From NCBI GenBank assembly GCA_949358305.1, contig OX442315.1, positions 4,216,001 through 4,280,000 of the forward strand: a stretch of 64,000 nucleotides of DNA, read 5' to 3'. The notes under the pieces are model-generated. The model was given only the letters and a program-made list of their open reading frames with translations. It did not search any database and was not told the DNA's origin. Shown here piece after piece: positions 53,977-64,000 of this stretch (position 1 is the stretch's first letter; each line of letters begins with the position of its first letter). Source of the DNA: Strigamia acuminata. Taxonomy: Eukaryota > Arthropoda > Chilopoda > Geophilomorpha > Linotaeniidae. Made by a program: the position numbers and the translations under genes.

Positions 53977-54507
53977 TATGTTACAAGTCAATTGCTCAGT
54001 GTTCCAAACCCATCACATTTAAGTTTTGACTTGGCCTGCACACTCACATACAAAATTTTGGTTATCCAACAAAATATTGAAATGTATTGTTCAAATAAAC
54101 AATGATTTTCTGAAGAAACCGTTTTTTTTGTGATTTTTTAATGTGGTGCTAAGCTTTTTCTGCCAGCCCAACTCACTTAAGGCAATTAGCGTGGTGGCCA
54201 AATACACTTGTCAGGTAGCGCAAATTCAAATGGACATAACTTTTGACCCATTTAAGTTAAAAATTCATTTTTTTTAAAAAATAAAGCCCAATGTTTGTTC
54301 TTTAAGTGACATTTATTTGTTTTAATTAGAAAAATTTTGTAGGGTTTGAATTTCATCATTTTATTTTTTTTAACTTTAAAAAATACATGCGGTCCAATAC
54401 ACATGGGTTCGGGTAGTATTTCGACTGCAAAAAAAAATGATTTTGGGTTCGAATCAGCTCATGTGGTGGCTGATCGAATACTTTTTGCCAGGGGTTGTAG
54501 CTATATC
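53977..54507. other. AT-rich unassigned sequence
   Basis: No ORF of note, repeat or motif was recognised. Confidence 0.5.
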
Positions 54508-54874
54508 TAAGCTTGGTAGCGAAAACGCAAAGAAAAGTTAATAGCTCGAACACGTGGAACACAGATTATTTACTATCAAAGAATTTAATCTCAAACAAAT
54601 TCATAGACTATTAACTTTCAAATTAACTCGTCAACTTTGCAGAAAAGAATCCATATTTTCTTTCTCATTTCTTTAATGTGTTTGACCTATTAACTTTTCT
54701 GACAATTTTCGCTAAAAAGCTTAGATACGGTATCTATATTTAAGCTTAGTAGCGAAAACGCTCAGAAAAGTTAACAGGTCAAACACGTGGAACACAGTTT
54801 GTTTACTGTGAAAGAAAACATGGATTCTTTTGTACAAATTTGACGAGTTAATTTGAAAGTTAATACTTAATGAA
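54508..54874. repeat. Inverted repeat with an extra direct copy
   Basis: The arms 54600-54723 and 54741-54874 are reverse complements (about 85%), sharing TTAACTTTCAAATTAACTCG. A third partial copy, TAAGCTTGGTAGCGAAAACG, starts at 54508 in the same direction as the right arm. It is probably a small foldback or MITE remnant. Confidence 0.65.
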
Positions 54875-55600
54875 TTCGCTTTTGTTCAATTCAGCTTCAA
54901 TCAAAACAACTATGGCAACCAGTACTGGTAAATTCATCACACTGCTTCGTTGAATTTAAACAAGCTATTAATGCGTTAGTAGAGTTTATTTAGCACGGTC
55001 ATCGATTCTCATGTATTTAGAAAGCCACCAAAACTCAAAAGTATGAAATACGTGGTAAAATTACACATATTTGTTAAAAAGACCCATTTTTGGATAATTC
55101 GCCAATTTCAAAGAAATTTTGGCTTGCGCGATCACCCATCCGTAAGGTCAATCTGCTCCTGAATATATTAATTTCATTGTTGTTGCCATACAGTTTTCAA
55201 GTGCTGGAAGGACCACAGAGTACCACCAACAACAAAGAATAACATGGACACGTATCCACATGTTCGAAAAAAGTGCAATCTTGTTTATCCTCTCCCGAAA
55301 CGACCGTTTAAAAGTACCTAATTTATTTTAATGCCGAAAGCAGCCTTAAAAAGTTGGATTGGCAATTTGGCATCCATCTTGTTTTGAATTTGTTTTAAGA
55401 CCAGTCACATGACAGGCGTGATTTAGAGTTGTGACGTCATGTTTTGTTTTGAGTTTGAACACAAGAGCTTCTAAAAGTAGGGTTACTAATTATGTAGAAA
55501 AGTGGTTCAAGTGTGAACTAAGCATTAGATTGATCCTGGATGAACTTAAACGCAGGAACCTCCTAGTTATGGATTCTAATGCATTTTGTAATACATTTTT
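54875..55600. other. Unassigned intergenic sequence
   Basis: It has only short frames and no recognised element. Confidence 0.5.
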
Positions 55601-55850
55601 GCATGCTATTGGTTCATTTATGCTAATAAATGCATTTGAGCATGGAAAAGTGCATTTTGGTAACTGATTCAACCAAGGGAAGTCCCCAAGGTAACTGGTA
55701 ATCGACCACCGTGTTTAAATTGTGCATTAATCCGCCATGATACTGAAGACTGAGCATCTGATGTAGACGAGTCTGCTTAAAGGTCAGGCGCCCGGTCTAG
55801 CGAGCCTGTCTATCCCTGAAGAATGGGCACACCTCTAAACAAGTAATTTT
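55601..55850 (+). repeat. 250-bp direct repeat, copy 1
   Basis: It runs from GCATGCTATTGGTTCATTTA to CACCTCTAAACAAGTAATTT and is repeated at 56945-57202 with roughly 93% identity and one small insertion (ATAAA). The two copies bound 1.1 kb, so a pair of LTR-like ends or a local duplication is possible. Confidence 0.75.
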
Positions 55851-56944
55851 TTGCCGAACTGGCAAGTTAACATGAAAATTTCCTACCTGAATAATAAAAT
55901 TGCTTTTGCTGCACTTGTGCTGCTGCTTCCTTCCTGCTTGACACACACTACAGTCTGCGCACAGAATCTTGATGCTGAAACTTAACTGCGCATGACCTAG
56001 TGCGCAGGATTGTATCAGTCCGCCAAGGTACTTTTTTAAAGCTGTCATAAAGTTGTGACAATCACGCTGTTTTCATTCGATATAACAACGAATTTCACCA
56101 ATCGATGGCGCTGACGACAAAAAGCGGCAAATTCAAGTTAGAGTTCACAATTAATGTAAAATCACATAAAACTCAACTTTTATGTGATTTCAAAGCAGAA
56201 AAACTACGCTTATCATATTGTATATTTATTAAAGTAAATGCTGATATAGAGTTTTTTTGTGATAACTCTTGTAAAGTTATCCCAAAACTAGGTTTGGGGA
56301 TTAAAATCACCCCTTCGCACCTGCTCCAAGTTCGGTCCCCCTTGGATTAAGTGAAAAGATTTATTCCAAAAGTGTCCCTGGCTATCCAGTACCTGTCCCT
56401 ACCTGGCCGAGAACTATGTCCTGTGTATCCAGTTCCCGTTGGTTGACCACCTGGACTGCTCTAATGAGAAATGTGTCCTGAGTATCCCATCACTGTGTTC
56501 AGTGATTGCAGGGATTCGGGGACCACTGCTCTTATTAGAGCAGTGGTCAACTGATTGTTCATCAAGAGTACTAGGTATATACTTCCTCGCAACAGGAAAT
56601 AGCTCGCTCTTGTCTTGTTATTTTGAATATGTTACTTGAGGCTTTCTACTGCTTCGGCTGTCTGCTTTTACAGACAGCGCCCCTAAATTCTACAGGCCTA
56701 TGAGCTATGACAAACTGCATATGACGTACACTTAACGTGGAGATGGGTGTTATGATGCCTCCATGTCCAGGTGCCCAATGGTGACCAAGTGGCCGCGAGA
56801 AGACCATGTGCGGCGATGGATTAAGTTTGCCGTCGTGCATGGTGTATGCTCAACATGTGTTCCACAAGGCCTTCCAGATTTAGTCAGCCACAGCTGCCGA
56901 ACAGCGTGTCTAAAATAAATCACAGTCTTTAACTGGCTTAATTA
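55851..56944. other. Sequence between the two 250-bp direct repeats
   Basis: It has no recognised domain. Frames of 60-80 codons exist on both strands without similarity that I can see. Confidence 0.5.
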
Positions 56945-57202
56945 TGCGTGCTATTGGTTCATTTATGCTAATAAATGCATTTGAGCATAGAAAAGTGCAT
57001 TTTGGTAACTGATTCAACCAAGGGAAATAAAGTCCCCAAGGTGACTAGTAATCGACCACCGTGTTTAAATTGTGCATTAATCCGCCATGAAACTGAAGAC
57101 TGGGCATCTGATGTAGACGGAGTCTGCTTAAAGATCAAACGCTTGGTCTAGCGAGTCTGTCTATCCCTGAAGAATGGGCACACCTCTAGACAAGTAATTT
57201 AA
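56945..57202 (+). repeat. 250-bp direct repeat, copy 2
   Basis: It matches 55601-55850, has AAATAAAGT inserted near 57026, and the tail diverges after CAAGTAATTT. Confidence 0.75.
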
Positions 57203-57413
57203 CATGAGAATTTACCACTTGGGCTATAAATAACTACGAATGAGATTAGGCCTAACAAAACAACAATCATTCTCCAGACCAATCCCGAGGCACGTAACAA
57301 ACCGCTTTTGAAGTCTAACTGGTTCTTACCGGAAAGAAATTCCTGGCGCCATGCACTCTTTCCATTCTTCCCGCTAAATTTTTCTGGTGCTGGCGCCCCC
57401 CGGTGGGGCCTTT

Positions 57414-57483
57414 ACAAACCAAGCATCAAACGTCAAATGAGGTTTGTTACGGTTTGTTACGGTTTGTTACAAACCAAGCATCA
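57414..57483 (+). repeat. GGTTTGTTAC triplet within a 14-bp duplication
   Basis: Three tandem copies of GGTTTGTTAC (57441-57470) lie between two copies of CAAACCAAGCATCA. It looks like a replication-slippage product. Confidence 0.7.
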
Positions 57484-58952
57484 TGGCGGCCGCCTCTTTA
57501 CGATGGTGCAAGGCCAGTTTGGATACGATTGACGATCTACGTTAACTTCTATCGGTAAATTCTCGTATCAAATACACCTCGCGCTTGAGTAATTGTCGGG
57601 ATTAGGTCAGCACTCATCTTCTTGTCAGATAATTTGTTCACGTCAGGCAATTTAAGTGTTTAATGTTTTTTATTGGTCTCCATACTGTTTCTAGGGGTTT
57701 AACATGCAGTGGTGTGAGTGGCAAACATAACACAACATGTCCTTGTGCCTGTGCCATTTCGGTGCGACATGCCAAGGCGCGACATGTTGTAAGTTCGAAG
57801 CTATGACTATGCCGAAACGCGACGTCGCACTTCGGCATATGCGACATCACATGGCGCGACATGGCGTTTGGTCATATCATATGAAAATTTTATTCCTTTT
57901 TCTGTCAGCCAGTTTTAGTATTTCAGCTTTTTGCCATTTTGTTGCTGGAATCTGTTCAACTCTGACTGTATGGTATGGCGCATTATTGATGACACCACTG
58001 TTTGGTTGAATGAGAGCTTAAGTAACTTAATTGCTACAACAGCTGTCAGAAATGCAAACAAAGGATCTGCGTTCACCTCCTGGCTCGTAACTGCTCAGTG
58101 TCCGAGCCATTTTGTTTTTTCAACTAGAATTTAAAGCTGGAGTTAAACCATTCATTTTTTTTCTGTAGTAGTTGTAAAATGTTGTTGCTTACCTGTACTT
58201 GCTCATTTCTATCAACAACACATTTTCCAGACAGTTAGTTTCATAATGTTCCAATGTTTTTCTAGTTACAAACTTGTACAGTACAGAGGATCCAATCATG
58301 ACACTGACAAGTCTTCTGGAATCACTCCATTATCAATGTTTAAGGCATACTCTGCAAACTCTGGAGTGAAGGTTGTGCACACCACAACAGTGGGAAGCTG
58401 AATGATGTTGTCCACTTGCGTGTACAGTATATGTTGCCAATCGACGGCTCAGACATGTATTAGGTTATTCGGTCGTAGACCAATGCGATGCAGAGAAGCA
58501 CGCTCACGGCGAGAACTGCAACTCACAAGATGCGTACAAGCCAATTGGATTTGCTGTCGTTTATTTAGACAAGATACTCTGGAAAGCGTTGTCACTATTT
58601 CTAGATAAATTATAGTTTTGCACCAATTGAAAAACTATCTTGCGGAACCGATGTTTAAGTTTGCAAATCATGATGTCGTTGAGTCTTGGTTGAGCTCTGT
58701 GGGAAACTAGATTTACACATCCGTAAAAGAAAAATTTAAGTTTCTCTTTCACCAAATATCACCAAGCTTTCACCGGCATTCTGGGGTCTAATCATGAATC
58801 GAGTTTCCACAACTCAATTCGATGATTGGATTTGGACTGGACATTGAAATTCATTAAGTAATGTCAGCAGCCAGTAGCATTCCATTGTGGTGCATTATTA
58901 TATAATAAAATGGCATCCGTACACATGGTATTGTCACGATTAAGTTAGTGCA
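57484..58952. other. Unassigned sequence with a CATG/GCGACATG cluster
   Basis: GCGACATG-type words recur at 57763-57868 (five or more). Otherwise nothing is recognised. If upstream exons of the DEG/ENaC-like gene are in the window they should lie here, but I could not identify them. Confidence 0.4.
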
Positions 58953-59015
58953 TTTTTTGGATCTAAAAATGACTTTTTTGGATCTAAAAATGAATTTTTT
59001 GGATCTGAAAATGCA
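58953..59015 (+). repeat. Three 21-bp tandem repeats
   Basis: The unit TTTTTTGGATCTAAAAATGA repeats three times with a single substitution in the third. Confidence 0.8.
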
Positions 59016-59289
59016 TTTCCCCCCTAGAAATGCGTTCTTTTAAAATAGTGCATTTTTACACCTGAATTGGGGGGGGATGGAAAGGGCGCACAATACTCTA
59101 GGAACAGGCCTGACAATCCATACTTTTGATTTGCTTGATTCTGAAGGTTGAAAGGACAAAGCTAACGTCTTTATACTTGGGCAAGCTGTCTTTGTTGGCA
59201 ATTAATTAAATTTAATAATTTATATTTGTATCAAATATCACTCTGTAATTATTTAGCAAAAGCTTCTACTAGTACACGAATTGACATAG

Positions 59290-59362
59290 GTAATTATAGT
59301 GTATTAACTATAATAGTTAATTATAGTTTATAACTATAACTATAATTATAGTTATTAACTTT
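59290..59362. repeat. AT-rich (AACTATAATTATAGTT) palindromic tract
   Basis: Overlapping TAACTATAAT and ATTATAGTTA words alternate over about 70 bp. It is able to form a cruciform. Confidence 0.7.
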
Positions 59363-59474
59363 GCCTTCAGCGTTATTTCAAGAAACTTTCTTCGTGCAAT
59401 TTTACTTGCCAGTAAGTTTCACATACCTCCAAACTTATACACAATACTTGTACCCAATAATCAATCACTTGCAG

Positions 59475-60198
59475 ATTTCCGTTTATGCCTAAAACACAAA
59501 GCAATTACTGCATTGCAAACAAACAAACGTGCGATTACCTTCTCCAAGTGACTGGTATAACTAAACCAATCAATCCGCGTGCTGATTGCCACTGTCCAAC
59601 GGAATGTGAACAAACAATGGTCATCTCACATTACCCTTAGACCGGCTTACAAGAAAAGTCTGTAAAAATCTACTCTCTTAGCACCTCCATTCTTAGTTTG
59701 ACCGAATACTTTTTCTACGACTTTATTTCCCTTTTGTGTGACATTGGTGGTTGTCTGTCATTTTATGCGGGAGTTTTGTGCCTCTCAATTGTCGACATAA
59801 TTATTCGAAGCATTCGCACACAAAATAAACGCTTGCGGTTCCATTTCGAGAAAAAAAGCTCATTCGAAGTTCGTGTGATTAACACGGTTCAGAAATTAAT
59901 GATTCGACGAGCGAAAAACAAGATCAAAACTCAGAAGTCAATCACCAGCAAGTTATTCAAATTGCAGATGTACAGAGACACGATGCTGAACTTCACCAAA
60001 ATTCTAAAACCAACCAACGATATTGAATCGCAGCGATACAAGAATGCAATTTACCCACTTATTCATTTCGGAGTTAAGTCCCGCACTCAGAGAACCAATG
60101 GCATCATTTATGCGAAATTCAAATTTCCCACCAAGAACGAGAAGAAGTTGCTCCAAAACGAGAAACAGCACGAAAAAAAAAATGACCTCATCAAATAA
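59475..60198 (+). pseudogene. Terminal exon of a DEG/ENaC-like sodium channel, with an in-frame TAG
   Basis: After an acceptor TTGCAG the frame reads FPFMPKTQSNYC, then ADCHCPTECEQTMVISHYP, the cysteine-rich end of the extracellular domain (C-x-CP--C). It then meets TAG at 59638-59640. The same frame continues with SVKIYSLSTSILSLTEYFFY and a second membrane segment DFISLLCDIGGCLSFYAGVL, followed by a basic 125-residue cytoplasmic tail ending at TAA 60196. DIGG and its position are family hallmarks. The G-x-S selectivity motif that normally follows reads G-V-L here. The stop suggests a recent pseudogene or a sequencing error. A start after the TAG would leave only the second membrane segment. 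Confidence 0.7.
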
Positions 60199-60622
60199 AC
60201 AATTTTTTTAAAAAAATCTAAATTAATTAATTGACAAAAAAGTTAAATTCTACTTGAGCGATGTAATCTAAAACATGTACCTTTGGTGATCAAATAAAAT
60301 GAAATCAGTAATCAAGGTTTAATGCACTCCACAGGAGTAAAGGTACAATACAGTACCATAAATTTAACCCAAGTGTGTAGCATAACATCTTAATAGCGCT
60401 CTTAAAATTAAAAGTTCCAATTTTCAATTTTCACTTGCAATGGATTTTCTAATAAGGAAAGAAAGAAAGAATGGGAAAGCAGAATCGACACTCACCGTGC
60501 GATGTGCTCAGGACTTGCCTGGCAGACATTTTGATCCGCTTAACCTCTCAGGCTAATAAATGAGAGAAATAAGTTAGATATATGAACGAATAAAAGTATA
60601 AAAGCAGCGAGGTGTTGTTGGT
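60199..60622. other. 3' flank of the channel exon
   Basis: It is AT-rich. AATAAA sites at about 60195 and 60293 may serve the channel transcript. No ORF was recognised. Confidence 0.5.
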
Positions 60623-60623
60623 T

Positions 60624-60884
60624 TACCTTCGCCGTCCGGGAGAGCGAGAGAGCGAGGCGCGCGCCATTGCTCGGAAGTCGCGACGTACAAAGCCTCCCGT
60701 CTCGAGTGTGCCACGCCGGACGGTGGCAATGAAGTCCTTATCGTTCGTTGTCGACGTCTCAAAGTCGTGCTCAAGTAGTCTTGGATTATAGCTCACTTTT
60801 TTTAGAATAGCAGAGACATTTGGTGTGCCCAAACCAAACCTTGAACCAAACGAACTCGTTCGTCTAGACAACGCCAACTTAGCT
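60624..60884 (-). CDS. Possible exon of an unidentified gene
   Basis: On the minus strand a strong acceptor (GGCTTTTTCAG) opens a frame reading KLALSRRTSSFGSRFGLGTP, then NVSAILKKVSYNPRLLE. The frame runs to AAG|GTAAAC near 60622, with an earlier donor AAA|GTGAGC near 60790. The sequence is GC-richer than its surroundings. The basic RRTSS stretch could be a phosphorylation site. No family is recognised. It may be an exon of a gene continuing outside the clear region or chance. Confidence 0.25.
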
Positions 60885-60899
60885 GAAAAAGCCAAGCAG

Positions 60900-61997
60900 A
60901 ACCAAATAAATTCGCCGGAATAATTTTAAATATCATTCAAAACGATAGAACCTTTATTTAATCTATAAATATAATATTTATTTCGTATATATTATTTATT
61001 TAGCCGTAATTAATCTCTTACCTTCACTATTTTTATCTTTGTTGTCATTAGTTCGGGCCTTCTGCGCTATTACTCGTACAATCTCGTCGTTATCTCGCCA
61101 CAATTACCACACGATTTCTCGAATCCTTTCTGAAACAAACAAATAAACCAACACGGGTCTTTCAAAGGAAATAAAAATAAACAAAGCCAAAATTTTAAAA
61201 TTATAATTTATACAAGTACAAAATTAAAGATAAATTACGATTTCTATGACACTAGTGAATACATTTGACATCATATCTCATTTTATGCCATTCACAACTG
61301 AAATGGAAATAGAAATACAACATTAGATGCAAAGCAACACAATCATACATTGCCATTTTATTTTACGACTACTAACAATATGTTTCTGATAGGTCTTATT
61401 ACAGAGGAGACATCAGTGAAACACAATCAACTATACCAAATTAATAATAATACTCCGTACTTAATAAAAAAAATCTCCATTTTGATGCTTCAAATTTGTC
61501 AATCAACAGGTGGGCAACATTCGAGGCAACATTGGAAAGCAATGAATGTTAGACACGAACATGAGGATATAACTGAAAAAGAATATGAAGATGTATAGAC
61601 TAATTTACAGCCAGTTTAATTTGTGCAAGGCTGATTTGACTTAATAAAGGGACCCCTAACTTTTTTAAAGTTGTATTTGATAAAGAGAATTACGTTAACT
61701 GCCCAGCCCATTGACGACATTGCATGGTTTTGAAAACTAAGGAGATTAGAGAGACATGATTCGGTATGACACTCCCACACCATTTCGTTTTAGTTTAAAA
61801 ATTTCTCACTAAATGGCAGCGCTACTTCAGTACCATATGAAGTAAAATCATGAATTAATATTACTAGTATTATGACTGTTCTCTATCATTTTCAAGTGTA
61901 TTATTTGTTTAAAACCTACATCTACGTCCAAAATGTGTTGCGTTATCTGTATTATAATCATTCTAGAAATAAAATTTTGCAGAAAGAAAGAAAACCT
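60900..61997. other. Unassigned AT-rich sequence
   Basis: It has no supported gene. The longest frame (61350-61598) starts at a non-ATG codon and shows no domain. Confidence 0.5.
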
Positions 61998-62669
61998 TGT
62001 TACGAATCAACTTAGATGTTTAATTGATTTGATCTGAATTTACGCGCAAGGTGATGTTAGCGCAAATCAGCGGGCAAAGTTCGTAGATTTACTCTGTTTG
62101 TGCCATCGTCATATGCGGATATCGGACGGTGAATAAACCTAACTCGCTGTAACACACATTATTTATATTCGACGGGCTCAATCTCACGTTGTGGGTCTTT
62201 ACGTTTAAAAAGAATGAGTATGCGCAGTGATATTCGTATGCGGGTGGGCATAGGATGTCACAGGCATGCGAAGGGATAAAAGGTGGGCAAAAAGAGGCGC
62301 TATTAAGTGTTAAATTAGAAGGGGCGCGTGTTAAAGCGCAAAATAAAGATTGACAAACTCAATTCAATCTAAGAGGTGTTAACTCGTTGAAAGAGGTATG
62401 AGAAGTGTGGATTATGGATAAAAGTAGCGACCAGGTAAACATGAGTCATGTGACCAGGTCGATTGGAGTGGGTGAGGGGGTGGAAGGTATAAAATAAGGT
62501 TAATTGTTGGAAATAATAAGATGCGCGCAATGAGGCTGCGCATATATTTAGAGATGATTCATCAATGTTAGATGAAAAGAAAGATTGGGAAAAAATAAGA
62601 AAACTTAAGATTGGGTCAGTCTAAGTTAGAAATGAATAAAAAAGAAGGGTGGGTAACCTGCCCGTGACA
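61998..62669 (-). repeat. 3' LTR (672 bp) of a minus-strand LTR retrotransposon
   Basis: On the minus strand it begins TGTCACGGGCAGG directly after a GGGGGGAGGGA purine tract and ends CGTAACA. The ends are 6/7 inverted (TGTCACG against TGTTACG). GCGCA/TGCGC palindromic words recur inside. The partner LTR would lie beyond the window. Confidence 0.7.
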
Positions 62670-64000
62670 TCCCTCCCCCCTTAGGCTTTTATTATTCGAG
62701 ATTTATCGAAGAGAATAAAAGGATAAGAGACAAGGAAAGTCATACAATAATAATGCGCTATGCGCAAAAACTATACAAATTCTCAAAAAATAAATTAAAT
62801 AAATTAAACAACAAAAAAGAATGATGCGCGTCTGCGCAAAGACTTAACAACTTTGTCAAAAATAATGCACGTGGTGCAAAGATTTAACAACTTTGTCAAA
62901 ATAATAAACAAAAGTTAAACAATACCAAATTAAATATCAAAAATCAATTAGATTATTAGAGACAGAGAATTAATAAATCACCATGGCTTTTGAAAATAAA
63001 TTTAAACTAAGATTTTTGTAAAGTCACAATGGTAAATTTTAAATCATTCTACTCGAAATCACAAGACGAACAGGGACGACACAAGGAGGGCGAACACTAA
63101 ACCTAAAGGGGCCGACGATACCTAGGACGGACGAGAGTCTATACACTTTACCCAAATAATTTATAAAATAAAAATTTTAAACACTTTTACTTTTTTGTAT
63201 AAACAAACTTCTGCTTTCTGTATAAAAATCATCGAATAAACAATTTTAAATTAAACAAAAATAAAGAGCCGACACATGAGAATTATCAAGAATCAGGTTG
63301 GGATTTATTAATATCAAATTGGGTATTTATGTTATGGTAGGATGCGCGTAATTGCGCAAAACAAATACAAAATAAAGGTAAGGTACAAAATTATGCAACC
63401 TGCATAAGGTAAGTATGATTTCAGATTAATTAGGAACTTTTAAATGGATGCGCGAAACTTTGCGCAAGGATAATTTAGGTTATTAATTCTATGAATGAAA
63501 TGGAAAATAGAAACATATAAAATATTATAAAACATAACAAATACCCGCGCGCACAATACTACTCGTATTGCCACGGAATTAAATATGTTGATCAGAAAAT
63601 ATCACAAAATTAAATGAAGGGTCAAAAAAGTATCACAATAATCTTGATTAAATGCTAAATATCCATAGAAAAAACATTCATTAAATAAATGAAAACATTG
63701 AATACTGACTTGAATCATTCCAGAATAATTGCGCTAAAAATAACAATGGAAATAAAAATTAAACGAAATTAAATTCCTAAGCTTCGGAAGAAATTATCAT
63801 AATTAAATGAAGATAATTCTGGAATGATTATAGCACAAAAAAAATATCAAAATCATTAAACTAGAATAAATATTTCAATAATATGACTAGAAAATTATCG
63901 AAATCATAATTGCACTTAAATAAAATATAATTGTAGTACTAAAAATCTAATTGTCCGATTCTAAAGCACTAAAAACGTAAAAATAATTAAATAAAATATA
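62670..64000 (-). mobile_element. Interior 3' region of the minus-strand LTR retrotransposon, cut by the window edge
   Basis: It starts with the purine tract (plus-strand TCCCTCCCCCCTTA, 62670-62683). The rest is AT-rich and non-coding to the window end. It has repeated words of the form ATGCGC...GCGCAAA and two tandem copies of about 42 bp around CAAAGAYTTAACAACTTTGTCA (62826-62903). This would be the long 3' UTR of the element. No pol is reached. Confidence 0.6.

Noticed and set aside
58300-58410. Possible upstream DEG/ENaC exon (frame containing SGITPLSMFKAYSANSG)
   Set aside because: It has only weak resemblance and lacks convincing splice sites in phase.
61350-61598. 82-codon frame as a small gene
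   Set aside because: Non-ATG start, AT-rich composition and no motif.

Overview
The window looks like repeat-dominated DNA from an invertebrate animal, most likely an arthropod. The reasons are insect-type Ty1/copia and Ty3/gypsy LTR retrotransposons, intron-bearing exons resembling an ionotropic (chemosensory-type) receptor, and a terminal exon resembling a DEG/ENaC (pickpocket/ASIC-type) channel. No bacterial-style operons, rRNA or convincing tRNA genes are seen. The species cannot be named from sequence alone, and superfamily calls rest on motifs read by eye.

Layout. 1-1905: the 3' end of an LTR element (a proline-rich ORF open at the window edge, a purine tract, one LTR). 2077-8981: a complete Ty1/copia element with two LTRs that look identical (477 bp each), a tRNA-iMet primer site and one uninterrupted Gag-Pol of about 1577 aa. 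8982-9459: a decayed minus-strand gypsy reverse transcriptase fragment. 9460-33325: two head-to-tail copies (A 9460-24302, B 24303-33325) of a very large non-coding compound repeat. Each holds a multi-kilobase palindrome whose arms carry a promoter-like module aimed inward at an array of 56-bp hairpin repeats, and nested palindromes rich in CGTATACG at the centre. A 1.7-kb unit at its right is present four times in A and once in B. 33390-47387: a 14.0-kb Ty3/gypsy element (1.57-kb LTRs, about 0.2% substitution divergence, 4-bp AACA target duplication). It has gag, a -1 frameshift signal, pro-RT-RNase H, integrase and a 503-aa accessory ORF with a cysteine cluster where env would lie.

Right of the gypsy element the DNA is more ordinary. 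A candidate ionotropic-receptor-like gene lies on the minus strand (48466-51184). A nested Tc1-like foldback element (51379-53974) carries a 137-bp MITE whose empty site survives in the opposite arm. Several inverted and direct repeats follow. The terminal exon of a DEG/ENaC-like channel (59475-60198) has one in-frame TAG. A minus-strand LTR with the adjoining interior of its element (61998-64000) runs off the window.

The gypsy proteins would work together: Gag packages RNA, frameshifting supplies protease, reverse transcriptase and RNase H, integrase inserts the copy, and tRNA-Gln primes synthesis. In this copy two in-frame stop codons interrupt pol at domain boundaries. The copia element has no visible coding defect. 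The palindromic repeat carries no recognisable protein gene. Its most interesting reading is as a self-complementary, possibly transcribed satellite or foldback element.
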